Shown here piece after piece: positions 16,125 through 22,594 of a stretch of DNA of 35,329 nucleotides (position 1 is its first letter; each line of letters opens with the position of its first letter). The translations under genes and the position numbers were made by a program. This stretch comes from an uncultured Ruminococcus sp. (GTDB taxonomy: Bacteria > Bacillota > Clostridia > Oscillospirales > Acutalibacteraceae). The notes under the pieces are model-generated. The model worked only from the letters and a program-made list of their open reading frames with translations. It was not told where the DNA came from and did not search any database. The stretch spans positions 1 through 35,329 of the forward strand of contig CADAYK010000005.1 of the NCBI GenBank assembly GCA_902792105.1, written 5' to 3'.

Positions 16125-17180
16125 TTACGCTTCGTCGTCGGTGAACTGCGAAAGTGCTTTAAGACTGCCGCTGTTAAGGTCGCGGATATCCTTGACCTTG
16201 TACTTCATCATCGCAAGACGGGTGAGTCCCAGTCCGAACGCGAATCCGGTGTATTCATCGGGATCGATACCGCCCTCGCGCAGTACGTTGGGGTGGATCA
16301 TTCCGCAGGGGCAAAGCTCAAGCCAGCCGCTGTGCTTGCAGGACGAGCAGCCCTCGCCTCCGCAGATCTCGCAGTTGATGTCAAGCTCAAAGCCGGGTTC
16401 AACGAACGGGAAAAATCCGGGACGCAGGCGAACCTTTACGTCGCGGCGGAACACCTCGGAAAGCATGGTTTTCATAAAGAAAATAAGGTTTGAAATGCTG
16501 ATGTCTTTGTCAACCATTACGCCCTCCATCTGGAAGAAGGTGTTTTCATGGCTGGCGTCGGTGGCTTCGTTGCGGAAGCACCTGCCGGGGAAAATCGCCT
16601 TTATCGGCACGCCGTCCTCGATCATCTTTTTGCCGTATTTTCTGAGAATGGCGTTTTGCGCGGCAGAGGTCTGGCTCTTTAAAAGCTGGCCGTTTTCAAG
16701 GTAATAGGTGTCCTGCATATCGCGCGCGGGGTGGTGCTTTGGAATGTTAACTGACTCGAAGCACTCGTAGTCGGTAACTACCTCGGGATAGTCCTCAACT
16801 GTAAAGCCCATTGATTTAAAAATAGATTCGCACTGGCGCTGAACCAGAGTAATGGGATGATATGAACCGCGGTCAAGGTTTGCAGGTGTTGTGATGTCAA
16901 ATGTCGGCATTGATGCGATTTCAAGCTCGATTTCCTTTTTCTTGATTTCGGTGATGCGCTCGTCGATTTTTTGAGACGCAAAGCCCTTAAGCTTGTTAAC
17001 CTCGGCGCCGAACGACTTTTTTTCTTCGTTTGACAGATTTTTCATGTTTTTGAGCAGGGCTGTTATGCTTCCCTTTTTGCCCAAAAATTCAACCCTGATC
17101 TTGTCAAGGTCGGCAAGGTTGCCTGTGGCGGCAAGCTTTTCTTTGATTTGCTGTTTTAGTGCGTCAAAATTGTTATCCAT
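16125..17180 (-). CDS. pheS: Phenylalanine-tRNA ligase alpha subunit
   Basis: 351 residues, the catalytic class II subunit. The N-terminal coiled coil spans about residues 1-90. The catalytic core has Y-H-P-I-T, P-A-R-D-M-Q-D-T-Y-Y (motif 1 region), R-C-F-R-N-E-A-T-D-A-S-H (motif 2) and G-F-A-F-G-L-G-L-T-R-L-A-M (motif 3). A Cys-rich insert, C-E-I-C-G-G-E-G-C-S-S-C, typical of many Clostridia, lies before G-M-I-H-P-N-V. I chose ATG 17178-17180 because GGAGG ends five bases upstream; four further in-frame codons overlap the ribosome site. It is the first gene of pheS-pheT and is controlled by the T-box leader. Confidence 0.97.
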   Translation of the reverse strand: MDNNFDALKQQIKEKLAATGNLADLDKIRVEFLGKKGSITALLKNMKNLSNEEKKSFGAEVNKLKGFASQKIDERITEIKKKEIELEIASMPTFDITTPANLDRGSYHPITLVQRQCESIFKSMGFTVEDYPEVVTDYECFESVNIPKHHPARDMQDTYYLENGQLLKSQTSAAQNAILRKYGKKMIEDGVPIKAIFPGRCFRNEATDASHENTFFQMEGVMVDKDISISNLIFFMKTMLSEVFRRDVKVRLRPGFFPFVEPGFELDINCEICGGEGCSSCKHSGWLELCPCGMIHPNVLREGGIDPDEYTGFAFGLGLTRLAMMKYKVKDIRDLNSGSLKALSQFTDDEA

Positions 17181-17225
17181 AAATACCTCCAAGTATTAAG
17201 TGATCGGTGGTTTTTGATCTTAAAA

Positions 17226-17470
17226 CATAAAAAATCCCCGTGCAGTTTCCTGCACAGGGACGAAAAATTCCGTGGTACCACCCTGATTTTTGCTTACGCA
17301 AACACTCATTGAACGTTTAACGGAGTCAGCCGTCGCACCCTACTTTGTTCAGGTGCGCCACTCGGAAGTGAACTTCACAAAATCCGCCTTGAGCGCGCTT
17401 TCAGCCGGTGACGCGCCTCTCTTTTCAAAGCCGCAAAATTGCTACTTTCTTCGTCACAGTGTTCTCTGAT
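17226..17470 (-). promoter_or_regulatory. Phenylalanine T-box riboswitch
   Basis: The leader on the minus strand contains the T-box sequence AGGGTGGTACCACGG (17270-17284), which pairs with the tRNA acceptor end. The terminator stem follows: CCCTGTGCAG, loop GAAA, CTGCACGGGG, then ATTTTTT. Upstream lies a stem I region with G-T-G-A-A-G-T-T-C-A-C, offering TTC, a Phe codon, as specifier. Uncharged tRNA-Phe should stabilise the antiterminator and let pheST be transcribed. The exact specifier register (two TTC triplets lie close together) is inferred from the downstream genes. Confidence 0.95.
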
Positions 17471-17475
17471 TAATT

Positions 17476-17504
17476 ATAATATCACGTTTTATTTTATTTT
17501 TCAA
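17476..17504 (-). promoter_or_regulatory. Promoter of the pheS T-box leader
   Basis: TTGAAA (17499-17504) and TATTAT (17476-17481) on the minus strand with exactly 17 bases between, just beyond the stop of the SPFH gene. Confidence 0.65.
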
Positions 17505-17518
17505 GAGGTATTTTTAAT

Positions 17519-18352
17519 TTATTTTGACCCGGTAACTCCGCCTATGTCGATTATTGTTCCGCTGTCGCCCTGAACCTTTGGCAGCTCGCCGTTCCATTTG
17601 TCGATCTTTTTGTTCTCGATTACCTTGTCGGTCAGCGAATCGTTGATCTTTTTGTTAGCCTGAGCGTCGCCCTCCGCCTTGATTTTCTTGGCTTCGGCGT
17701 CAGCCTCGGCGTTTTTGATTTTGGTCTGCTTTTCGGTTTCGGCTTTTAAAAGCTTTTGCTGGGCAACCTGCTTTTCCTCGATCGCGTTAATAAAAGCGTC
17801 GGAAAAATCAAAGTCGATAATGTTTACGTCGGTTACGTAAAGTCCTATGTTATTGAGCTTTTCGTTAAGGCCTTTTACAAGTCCGTCCGAAATAAGCGCG
17901 CGGTTTGTTACGCTCTGCTCGGCGGTATAGGTGGCTGTGATCGCCTTAAGCACCTCGTTTACCGCAGGAACAACAAGCACGTTTTCGTAGTCGGCGCCGA
18001 TATTTTTGTAGATGCTGTAGCTTTTTGATGTGTCAACGCGGTAGTTTATCGCGAGAACCGTTTTCACGCTCTGCAAATCCTTTGAGAAGGCTTCGGTGTT
18101 GACCTCAAGCTTTTGGATGCGGTTGTCGATTTTTACAACGCTTTGAAAGAACGGGATCTTGGCGTGTACGCCTTCCTGCAAAACTCCCTCGTTTACCTTG
18201 CCCATGGTTACGACAACGCCCGTGTGACCGGCGTCAACAACAACCACCGTGTTAAAAAGCACAATTACCGCAACAATTACTATTACGACGGGAATTATTA
18301 CCTTTTTATAATTAAACTGTTTGATTTTCGGAATGTTAACATTAGTATCCAT
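17519..18352 (-). CDS. SPFH/prohibitin-family membrane protein
   Basis: 277 residues. A lysine-flanked membrane anchor covers about residues 20-40. The SPFH domain then begins V-V-V-D-A-G-H-T-G-V-V-V-T-M-G-K and runs to about 195. A charged alanine/lysine coiled coil follows, with E-K-Q-V-A-Q-Q-K-L-L-K-A-E-T-E-K and A-E-A-D-A-E-A-K-K-I-K-A-E-G. This is the prohibitin/HflC arrangement; such proteins oligomerise on the membrane and often modulate FtsH or membrane microdomains. The precise role here is unknown. The ATG lies two bases after the DUF1836 gene's stop and its ribosome site AAGGAGA overlaps that stop, so the two genes form an operon. Confidence 0.9.
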   Translation of the reverse strand: MDTNVNIPKIKQFNYKKVIIPVVIVIVAVIVLFNTVVVVDAGHTGVVVTMGKVNEGVLQEGVHAKIPFFQSVVKIDNRIQKLEVNTEAFSKDLQSVKTVLAINYRVDTSKSYSIYKNIGADYENVLVVPAVNEVLKAITATYTAEQSVTNRALISDGLVKGLNEKLNNIGLYVTDVNIIDFDFSDAFINAIEEKQVAQQKLLKAETEKQTKIKNAEADAEAKKIKAEGDAQANKKINDSLTDKVIENKKIDKWNGELPKVQGDSGTIIDIGGVTGSK

Positions 18353-18354
18353 AA

Positions 18355-18909
18355 TTATCTCCTTATACTGTTATACAGCCTGTCTGCTTCCTGCTTATAT
18401 ACCCCCGACAAGTAAGCGTAGGTCATGACTGTAAGCACATTTTCAAGCCGCTGTGACGCGTCGGGCTGATTAGGCTGATAGCCTGAGGTGACCTGACTGA
18501 CAATAGACGGGATTTGTGAAAAAGCCGCCCCGCTTTTTGCTGCCTGTGCCGTTACCATGCAAAGGTAGTCATACATTTGCTCCTCGCTGATTATGTCGTC
18601 GCTTGTGTCGTCGGCGTCACCGTTGACGATTTTCATAAGTCCGCCGATTTGTTCAAGCTTCATACAGTCGCGCAGCGACGATATAAGCAGTATTCTTGCA
18701 AGCTGGCGCTCGCGGTATTTTTTATTGACCGGGCGCGACACAAAATGCCGTTTTACCCAGTTTTGTATTGTGGAAGGCTCAAGCCCCGTTATGGAACACA
18801 CCTGGCTTAAGGTCAGCCCGTCGGCGGCTTCGATCAGCGGACGGTACTTTTCAAACAGGCTGTGACTTCCGTCAAAAGGGATCGAGGTTCCGGGCACCTT
18901 TTGCTGCAT
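18355..18909 (-). CDS. DUF1836-family putative regulator
   Basis: 184 residues. An N-terminal helix-turn-helix of the DUF1836/MerR-like type is visible at about 30-75: L-T-L-S-Q-V-C-S-I-T-G-L-E-P-S-T-I-Q-N-W, then V-K-R and R-Q-L-A-R-I-L-L-I-S. The C-terminal half is helical (Y-D-Y-L-C-M-V-T, Y-A-Y-L-S-G-V-Y). It is cytoplasmic. DNA binding is suggested by the fold and the target is unknown; being first in an operon with the SPFH gene, it may control it. The ATG follows AAGGAGAGGGGGATACC. It is expressed from a near-perfect consensus promoter. Confidence 0.85.
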   Translation of the reverse strand: MQQKVPGTSIPFDGSHSLFEKYRPLIEAADGLTLSQVCSITGLEPSTIQNWVKRHFVSRPVNKKYRERQLARILLISSLRDCMKLEQIGGLMKIVNGDADDTSDDIISEEQMYDYLCMVTAQAAKSGAAFSQIPSIVSQVTSGYQPNQPDASQRLENVLTVMTYAYLSGVYKQEADRLYNSIRR

Positions 18910-18940
18910 TGGTATCCCCCTCTCCTTAAAAGTTTATCTG

Positions 18941-18969
18941 ATTATATCACAGGTTCATTTGACTGTCAA
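18941..18969 (-). promoter_or_regulatory. Consensus promoter of the DUF1836-SPFH operon
   Basis: On the minus strand a perfect TTGACA (18964-18969), 17 bases, and a perfect TATAAT (18941-18946). It is the strongest promoter match in the window, 31 bases upstream of the start codon. Confidence 0.85.
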
Positions 18970-18981
18970 GTACTTTCGCTT

Positions 18982-19118
18982 GATTTTTTATTTTTTCTAC
19001 TGATTTTTCATACCAGGGCAAACAGGGACTTATTAATCAGTATGAAGATTTAGCAGATGAAATCAGCAATTTAGTTAAGGCAATACCGCATAATTTAGGT
19101 GTGCGGATTGCGAAGTAA
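18982..19118 (+). pseudogene. Coding remnant running into the MITE
   Basis: After an in-frame stop at 18979-18981 a plus-strand frame reads S-Y-Q-G-K-Q-G-L-I-N-Q-Y-E-D-L-A, continuing D-E-I-S-N-L-V-K. It then crosses into the palindromic element (A-I-P-H-N-L-G-V) and stops at 19116-19118. There is no start codon. The composition between 19011 and 19080 looks like genuine protein-coding sequence, perhaps the 3' end of a lost gene or extra cargo of the element. I do not recognise the family. Confidence 0.35.
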
Positions 19119-19242
19119 GATTTTTCGTCAGGTTGGACAAAAAATCGAGGTAAGGCTGACGCCTTGCCGAGATTTTTTTGGGCAACATGACGGAACAATA
19201 TTCAAGCAAGGCGTGCGCCGTAAATTGTGCGGTGTTGCCTTA
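19075..19242. mobile_element. MITE-like palindromic element
   Basis: A 168-base noncoding element with terminal inverted repeats: the left end TTAAGGCAATACCGCATAAT matches the complement of the right end, TTAAGGCAACACCGCACAAT, and the match continues to about 30 bases. The interior is also inverted: CGTCAGGTTG pairs with CAACATGACG, and an AAAAATCGAGG-type arm pairs with CGAGATTTTT around a centre at 19156-19159. The whole unit could fold as one long hairpin. Both ends carry TTAA, possibly a target duplication. No transposase lies in the window, so it would be moved in trans. Confidence 0.82.
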
Positions 19243-19270
19243 AGCCCAGCGAGCAGTTTTTAAGCAAAAA

Positions 19271-19294
19271 CATGAGGGCTTGTTTGCCCTCATG
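19271..19294 (-). terminator. Terminator of the small secreted-protein gene
   Basis: A perfect 9-bp stem, CATGAGGGC / GCCCTCATG, with a six-base loop. On the minus strand it is followed by TTTTTGC, 13 bases beyond the stop codon of the gene at 19307. Confidence 0.9.
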
Positions 19295-19306
19295 CGTGTT
19301 GGTTTA

Positions 19307-19726
19307 TTAACCTGAAAATCTGTCTTTTGTAATATATTCCCTTGCGGTCTGCTTGCCCTGAACGTTTCCGTTTTTGTCTACGGTGTAGGTTACGGGCATA
19401 TTGTGCCATTTGCGGTCGGCTGTCTGATATTTGAGCACAGCGTGTGTTGTGCCTGCAAATTTGCCGGTTGCCCTGAATGTATGCAGTCCTGTTTTGCTGT
19501 TGTATTCACAGGTGATTTTAGCCGACTTGCTGTCAGCGCGGTAATCCCAGTCAATGCACTTTACCGTTATAAGACAAGCCTTTGCTCTGGTTGCCGATAC
19601 CGAATATGATGTGTTTACCGTTGCCGCCGAAGCGCTTACCGCTGTTATTGCCGTGCCTGCCGATACCGCGCAGATAGTTGCCAATACTGTTCCGATCACC
19701 TTTGTTTTCATGTTGTTCTTTTTCAT
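19307..19726 (-). CDS. Small secreted protein of unknown function
   Basis: 139 residues. A classical signal peptide covers residues 1-34 (K-K-N-N-M-K-T-K, a hydrophobic core, then V-S-A-S-A-A, probable signal peptidase I site). The mature part, about 105 residues, is rich in Thr, Lys and aromatic residues with alternating hydrophobics, suggesting a small beta-sandwich. It has two cysteines (A-C-L-I-T-V-K-C) plus one later. No anchor or family is recognised. The ATG follows AAAGGAGTAATAAAA. It is a stand-alone gene with its own promoter and terminator, next to a MITE. Confidence 0.8.
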   Translation of the reverse strand: MKKNNMKTKVIGTVLATICAVSAGTAITAVSASAATVNTSYSVSATRAKACLITVKCIDWDYRADSKSAKITCEYNSKTGLHTFRATGKFAGTTHAVLKYQTADRKWHNMPVTYTVDKNGNVQGKQTAREYITKDRFSG

Positions 19727-19801
19727 TTTTATTACTCCTTTATAAGTCGATTTATTTCAGTAAGGTTTTTAGGTTTTGTTTTTGTTTTCCCCTTGACTGT
19801 G

Positions 19802-19830
19802 ACTATAGTATATCAAACCCACTGTGACAA
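19802..19830 (-). promoter_or_regulatory. Promoter of the small secreted-protein gene
   Basis: TTGTCA (19825-19830), 17 bases, TATAGT (19802-19807) on the minus strand, about 75 bases upstream of the start codon. The leader is U-rich with no clear structure. Confidence 0.5.
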
Positions 19831-19842
19831 AACTCTGACAAA

Positions 19843-19951
19843 TTTACTTCGCGTTCTTAAGAACGGTTATTATTTTATGCCGGCATTTCGCGAGAAAGAA
19901 TAGAAATAAATCAAGCTGTGAGGGCAATGGGAACAACGTTTGTTTTTTTAT
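19843..19951 (+). repeat. Dispersed intergenic repeat, copy B
   Basis: This matches copy A at 3755-3863 in the same orientation, including TTTACTTCGCG, TTTCGCGAGA, AGAATAGAAATAAATCAAG, CTGTGAGGGCAATGG and ACGTTTG. It contains two perfect palindromes absent from copy A: CGTTCTTAAGAACG (19852-19865) and ATGCCGGCAT (19877-19886). It lies between two divergent promoters (19802-19830 minus, 19986-20014 plus). Its function is unknown. Confidence 0.7.
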
Positions 19952-19985
19952 GCTTCCTGTATTACGATCTGCTTAAATATTTATA

Positions 19986-20014
19986 TTGATAAAAAAACAA
20001 CGGGATGATATAAT
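19986..20014 (+). promoter_or_regulatory. Promoter of trmO
   Basis: TTGATA (19986-19991), 17 bases, perfect TATAAT (20009-20014), 20 bases before the trmO ATG, giving a very short leader. Confidence 0.75.
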
Positions 20015-20034
20015 TTAGCAAAGGCAGTGATAAA

Positions 20035-20745
20035 ATGAACATTAAACCTATAGCTAAAATACACAACGACTTCCCCACAAAGTTCGGCTTGCCGAGGCAG
20101 AGCGGAATGTCAGAGCATCTGATCTCGCGCGTGGTTATGGAAAAGGAATTTTGCAATCCCGACGCTTTCAGGGGTATAGAAGAATTTGAATATCTGTGGC
20201 TGATTTGGGGCTTTGAGCCCATGGGCACGCGCGAATGGTCGCCCACTGTGCGCCCTCCGAAGCTTGGAGGCAACACGCGAAAGGGAGTGTTCGCCACGCG
20301 CTCGCCAAACCGTCCTAATCCGCTTGGGCTTACGCGCGTTAAGCTGGTTTCGGTTGAACAAAACGGAAGGGAAGGTATGGTGCTTGCGGTGTCGGGAGCC
20401 GATTTGATGGACGGAACCGAAATTTTTGACATCAAGCCCTATCTCCCCTTTGCGGACAGCGCGCCGGGCGCGAGATCGGGTGAGTACGGCACGCAGTACA
20501 CGGAACAGCTCGAGGTGATAATTCCCGCCGCCGTTCAAAAGCTTTTCGGAGAAGAACAGCTTGAAGCGCTGAAAGAGGTTCTTGCCCTTGACCCGAGACC
20601 GGGTTATCAAAACGATCCCGAACGCGTTTACGGCTTTGCCTACGGCAAATATGACGTGCGGTTTAAGGTTGACGGCAAAACACTTACCGTTGTTCAGGCG
20701 GAAGAGCTTAACAATATATCCATACAAAAAAGGTTCGGCGATTAA
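20035..20745 (+). CDS. trmO: tRNA t6A37 N6-methyltransferase TrmO
   Basis: 236 residues, TsaA/YaeB (TrmO) family. TrmO uses S-adenosylmethionine to methylate the t6A base at position 37 of tRNA-Thr, tuning codon reading. Visible family features are P-I-A-K-I-H-N-D-F-P-T-K-F-G at the N-terminus, S-P-T-V-R-P-P-K-L-G-G, G-V-F-A-T-R-S-P-N-R-P-N-P-L-G and D-I-K-P-Y-L-P, followed by the C-terminal extension with D-P-R-P-G-Y. The ATG follows AGGCAGTGATAAA. It is monocistronic. The last codons and the stop lie inside the terminator hairpin. Confidence 0.94.
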   Translation: MNIKPIAKIHNDFPTKFGLPRQSGMSEHLISRVVMEKEFCNPDAFRGIEEFEYLWLIWGFEPMGTREWSPTVRPPKLGGNTRKGVFATRSPNRPNPLGLTRVKLVSVEQNGREGMVLAVSGADLMDGTEIFDIKPYLPFADSAPGARSGEYGTQYTEQLEVIIPAAVQKLFGEEQLEALKEVLALDPRPGYQNDPERVYGFAYGKYDVRFKVDGKTLTVVQAEELNNISIQKRFGD

Positions 20746-20758
20746 CCGAACCTTTTTT
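20726..20758. terminator. Bidirectional terminator trmO / oadA-like
   Basis: A 13-bp perfect stem, AAAAAAGGTTCGG / CCGAACCTTTTTT, with loop CGATTAA. U-runs occur on both strands. It ends trmO, whose TAA stop is in the loop, and lies two bases beyond the stop of the converging carboxyltransferase gene. Confidence 0.95.
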
Positions 20759-20760
20759 AA

Positions 20761-22164
20761 TTATACCGGATGGATTTGATTTTCTTTATCGAGCAGGTCG
20801 CCGTTGATGCCTGCTTGTTTGTTGCGTCTTTTTTCAAAGAAATCGAGTGCGACCTTGGGGAACTGAGCGTAGGAAAGAACGTCCTCCTCCTGTTGTGACC
20901 ACTGTGCGATTTCGCTTCTGAGCTTGTCAAGCTCGGGCTCAAGGCGGTCGGCAGGTCTGCCTTTGATTATCTTCATATCGCCGCAGATCTTCTTTTGAAA
21001 TTCGGGGTCGATCGGCATAGGCGTTGTGCCGTATTCGCCGGCAACCATTCCCTTGAACTCATTGGTGCACATGCTGTATCGCTTGCCCGTGAGAACGTTG
21101 AACACAGCCTGTGTGCCGACGATCTGCGAGGTGGGTGTTACAAGCGGCGGATAACCGGAGTCCTCGCGCACGCGCGGAACCTCCTCGAGAACCTCGTCGA
21201 GCTTATCCTCCTTGCCTGCCTGCTTAAGCTGGGAAAGAAGGTTTGACAGCATTCCGCCGGGAACCTGATAAATAAGCGCTTTTGCGTCGGTTGCGAGCAT
21301 TTTGGGGTCGAGAAGACCCGACTCGATATATTTTTCGCGCAGCGTCATAAAGTAGGCGCGGATTTCGGCGAGCTTGCGGATATCAAGCCCCGTGTCGTAT
21401 TCGGTGCCCTGCAAAGCGGCAACCATTGACTCGGTAGGCGCGTGTGAGGTGCCGAGGGCAAGCGGACTGATCGCGGTGTCGATCGCGTCGGCTCCTGCCT
21501 CAACTGCCTTTAACAGACACATGGAGGCAAGTCCCGAGGTGTAGTGGGTGTGTATTTGCAGCGGAATCTCGGGAAGCGCCGCTTTGATAGCCTTTGTAAG
21601 GCTTTCGGCTCTTGACGGAGTAAGAAGCGCCGCCATGTCCTTTATGCAGATCGAATCCGCACCGGCGTCGGCAATTCTTTTTGCGTACTCAACATAGTAA
21701 TCGTCGGTGAACACCGGACCGGTCGTGTAGCTTATGGCAACCTGAGCGTGGCCGCCTTCTTTATTTGCCGCGGAAATTGCGGTCTTTAAGTTTTTAATGT
21801 CGTTAAGCGCGTCGAAAATACGGATAATGTCGATGCCGTTTGCGATTGAACGCTGAACAAGGTATTCAACGCAGTCGTCGGCATAGTGACGGTAGCCGAG
21901 CATATTCTGACCGCGGAAAAGCATTTGAAGCTTGGTGTTTTTGCAGTGATCCTTAATTGTGCGGAGTCTGTCCCACGGGTCTTCGTTGAGAAAACGCAGG
22001 CACGCGTCATAGGTCGCGCCGCCCCAGCATTCAAGAGAATGATAACCGATTTGATCCATTTTGTCGAGAATCGGAAGCATATCCTCTGTGGTCATACGGG
22101 TGGCAATAAGCGACTGGTGCGCGTCGCGCAGGGCAGTTTCGGTAATTTTTATTTTCTTTGCCAT
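20761..22164 (-). CDS. Pyruvate/oxaloacetate carboxyltransferase subunit
   Basis: 467 residues, the carboxyltransferase domain shared by oxaloacetate decarboxylase alpha (OadA), pyruvate carboxylase subunit B and the 5S subunit of transcarboxylase. It moves CO2 between biotin and pyruvate/oxaloacetate. The N-terminus has I-T-E-T-A-L-R-D-A-H-Q-S (metal-binding Asp), then E-C-W-G-G-A-T-Y-D and the metal ligands I-H-T-H-Y-T-S-G. The C-terminal PYC_OADA domain is present, but the biotinyl domain is absent and is supplied by the separate gene just upstream. GGAGAAATATCA precedes the ATG. It is the third gene of the operon with the carboxyl-transferase and biotin carrier. Confidence 0.92.
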   Translation of the reverse strand: MAKKIKITETALRDAHQSLIATRMTTEDMLPILDKMDQIGYHSLECWGGATYDACLRFLNEDPWDRLRTIKDHCKNTKLQMLFRGQNMLGYRHYADDCVEYLVQRSIANGIDIIRIFDALNDIKNLKTAISAANKEGGHAQVAISYTTGPVFTDDYYVEYAKRIADAGADSICIKDMAALLTPSRAESLTKAIKAALPEIPLQIHTHYTSGLASMCLLKAVEAGADAIDTAISPLALGTSHAPTESMVAALQGTEYDTGLDIRKLAEIRAYFMTLREKYIESGLLDPKMLATDAKALIYQVPGGMLSNLLSQLKQAGKEDKLDEVLEEVPRVREDSGYPPLVTPTSQIVGTQAVFNVLTGKRYSMCTNEFKGMVAGEYGTTPMPIDPEFQKKICGDMKIIKGRPADRLEPELDKLRSEIAQWSQQEEDVLSYAQFPKVALDFFEKRRNKQAGINGDLLDKENQIHPV

Positions 22165-22187
22165 TGATATTTCTCCTTAAAGATGAA

Positions 22188-22550
22188 TTAGTTGAGGGTT
22201 ACAAGCACCTTGCCTGAGTCAACAGCCTCGCCCTTGTTTACTTCAACAGTGGCAACTGTGCCGTCCTGCGGAGCCTTTACGGGGGTTTCCATCTTCATTG
22301 CTTCTATGAACACAAGGTCGTCGCCTGCCTTGACCGACTGACCGGCGCTTACAACAACGTTTACTACCGTGCCGGGCATGGGAGCCTTAACCTCGGTGCT
22401 TCCCTTTGCGCCCGCGGGAGCGGCGGGAGCGGCAGGAGCAGCCTTTGGAGCGGCAGCCGGAGCAGGAGCCGCGGGAGCCGCGGATTCGCCGAGCTCTTCA
22501 ACCTGAACGTCATATGCTGTGCCGTTTACTGTTATTCTTAAGTTTTTCAT
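22188..22550 (-). CDS. Biotin carboxyl carrier protein
   Basis: 120 residues. A short N-terminal beta region is followed by a flexible Ala/Pro linker (residues 23-49), then a biotinyl domain with the canonical E-A-M-K-M; Lys 86 is the biotinylation site. The order and length match the gamma/1.3S-type carriers of biotin-dependent decarboxylases and of propionibacterial transcarboxylase. It would shuttle carboxybiotin between the two flanking gene products. Its start at 22550 is preceded by AGGGGACTTAATA. It sits 23 bases before the pyruvate carboxyltransferase gene and 44 bases after the 12S-type gene. Confidence 0.93.
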   Translation of the reverse strand: MKNLRITVNGTAYDVQVEELGESAAPAAPAPAAAPKAAPAAPAAPAGAKGSTEVKAPMPGTVVNVVVSAGQSVKAGDDLVFIEAMKMETPVKAPQDGTVATVEVNKGEAVDSGKVLVTLN

Positions 22551-22594
22551 TATTAAGTCCCCTTTATATCAAAAAGTAATATTCTTATACAGAA

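Noticed and set aside
20110..20727. Minus-strand open frame of 205 codons over trmO
   Set aside because: trmO on the plus strand has clear family motifs, a promoter and a terminator.
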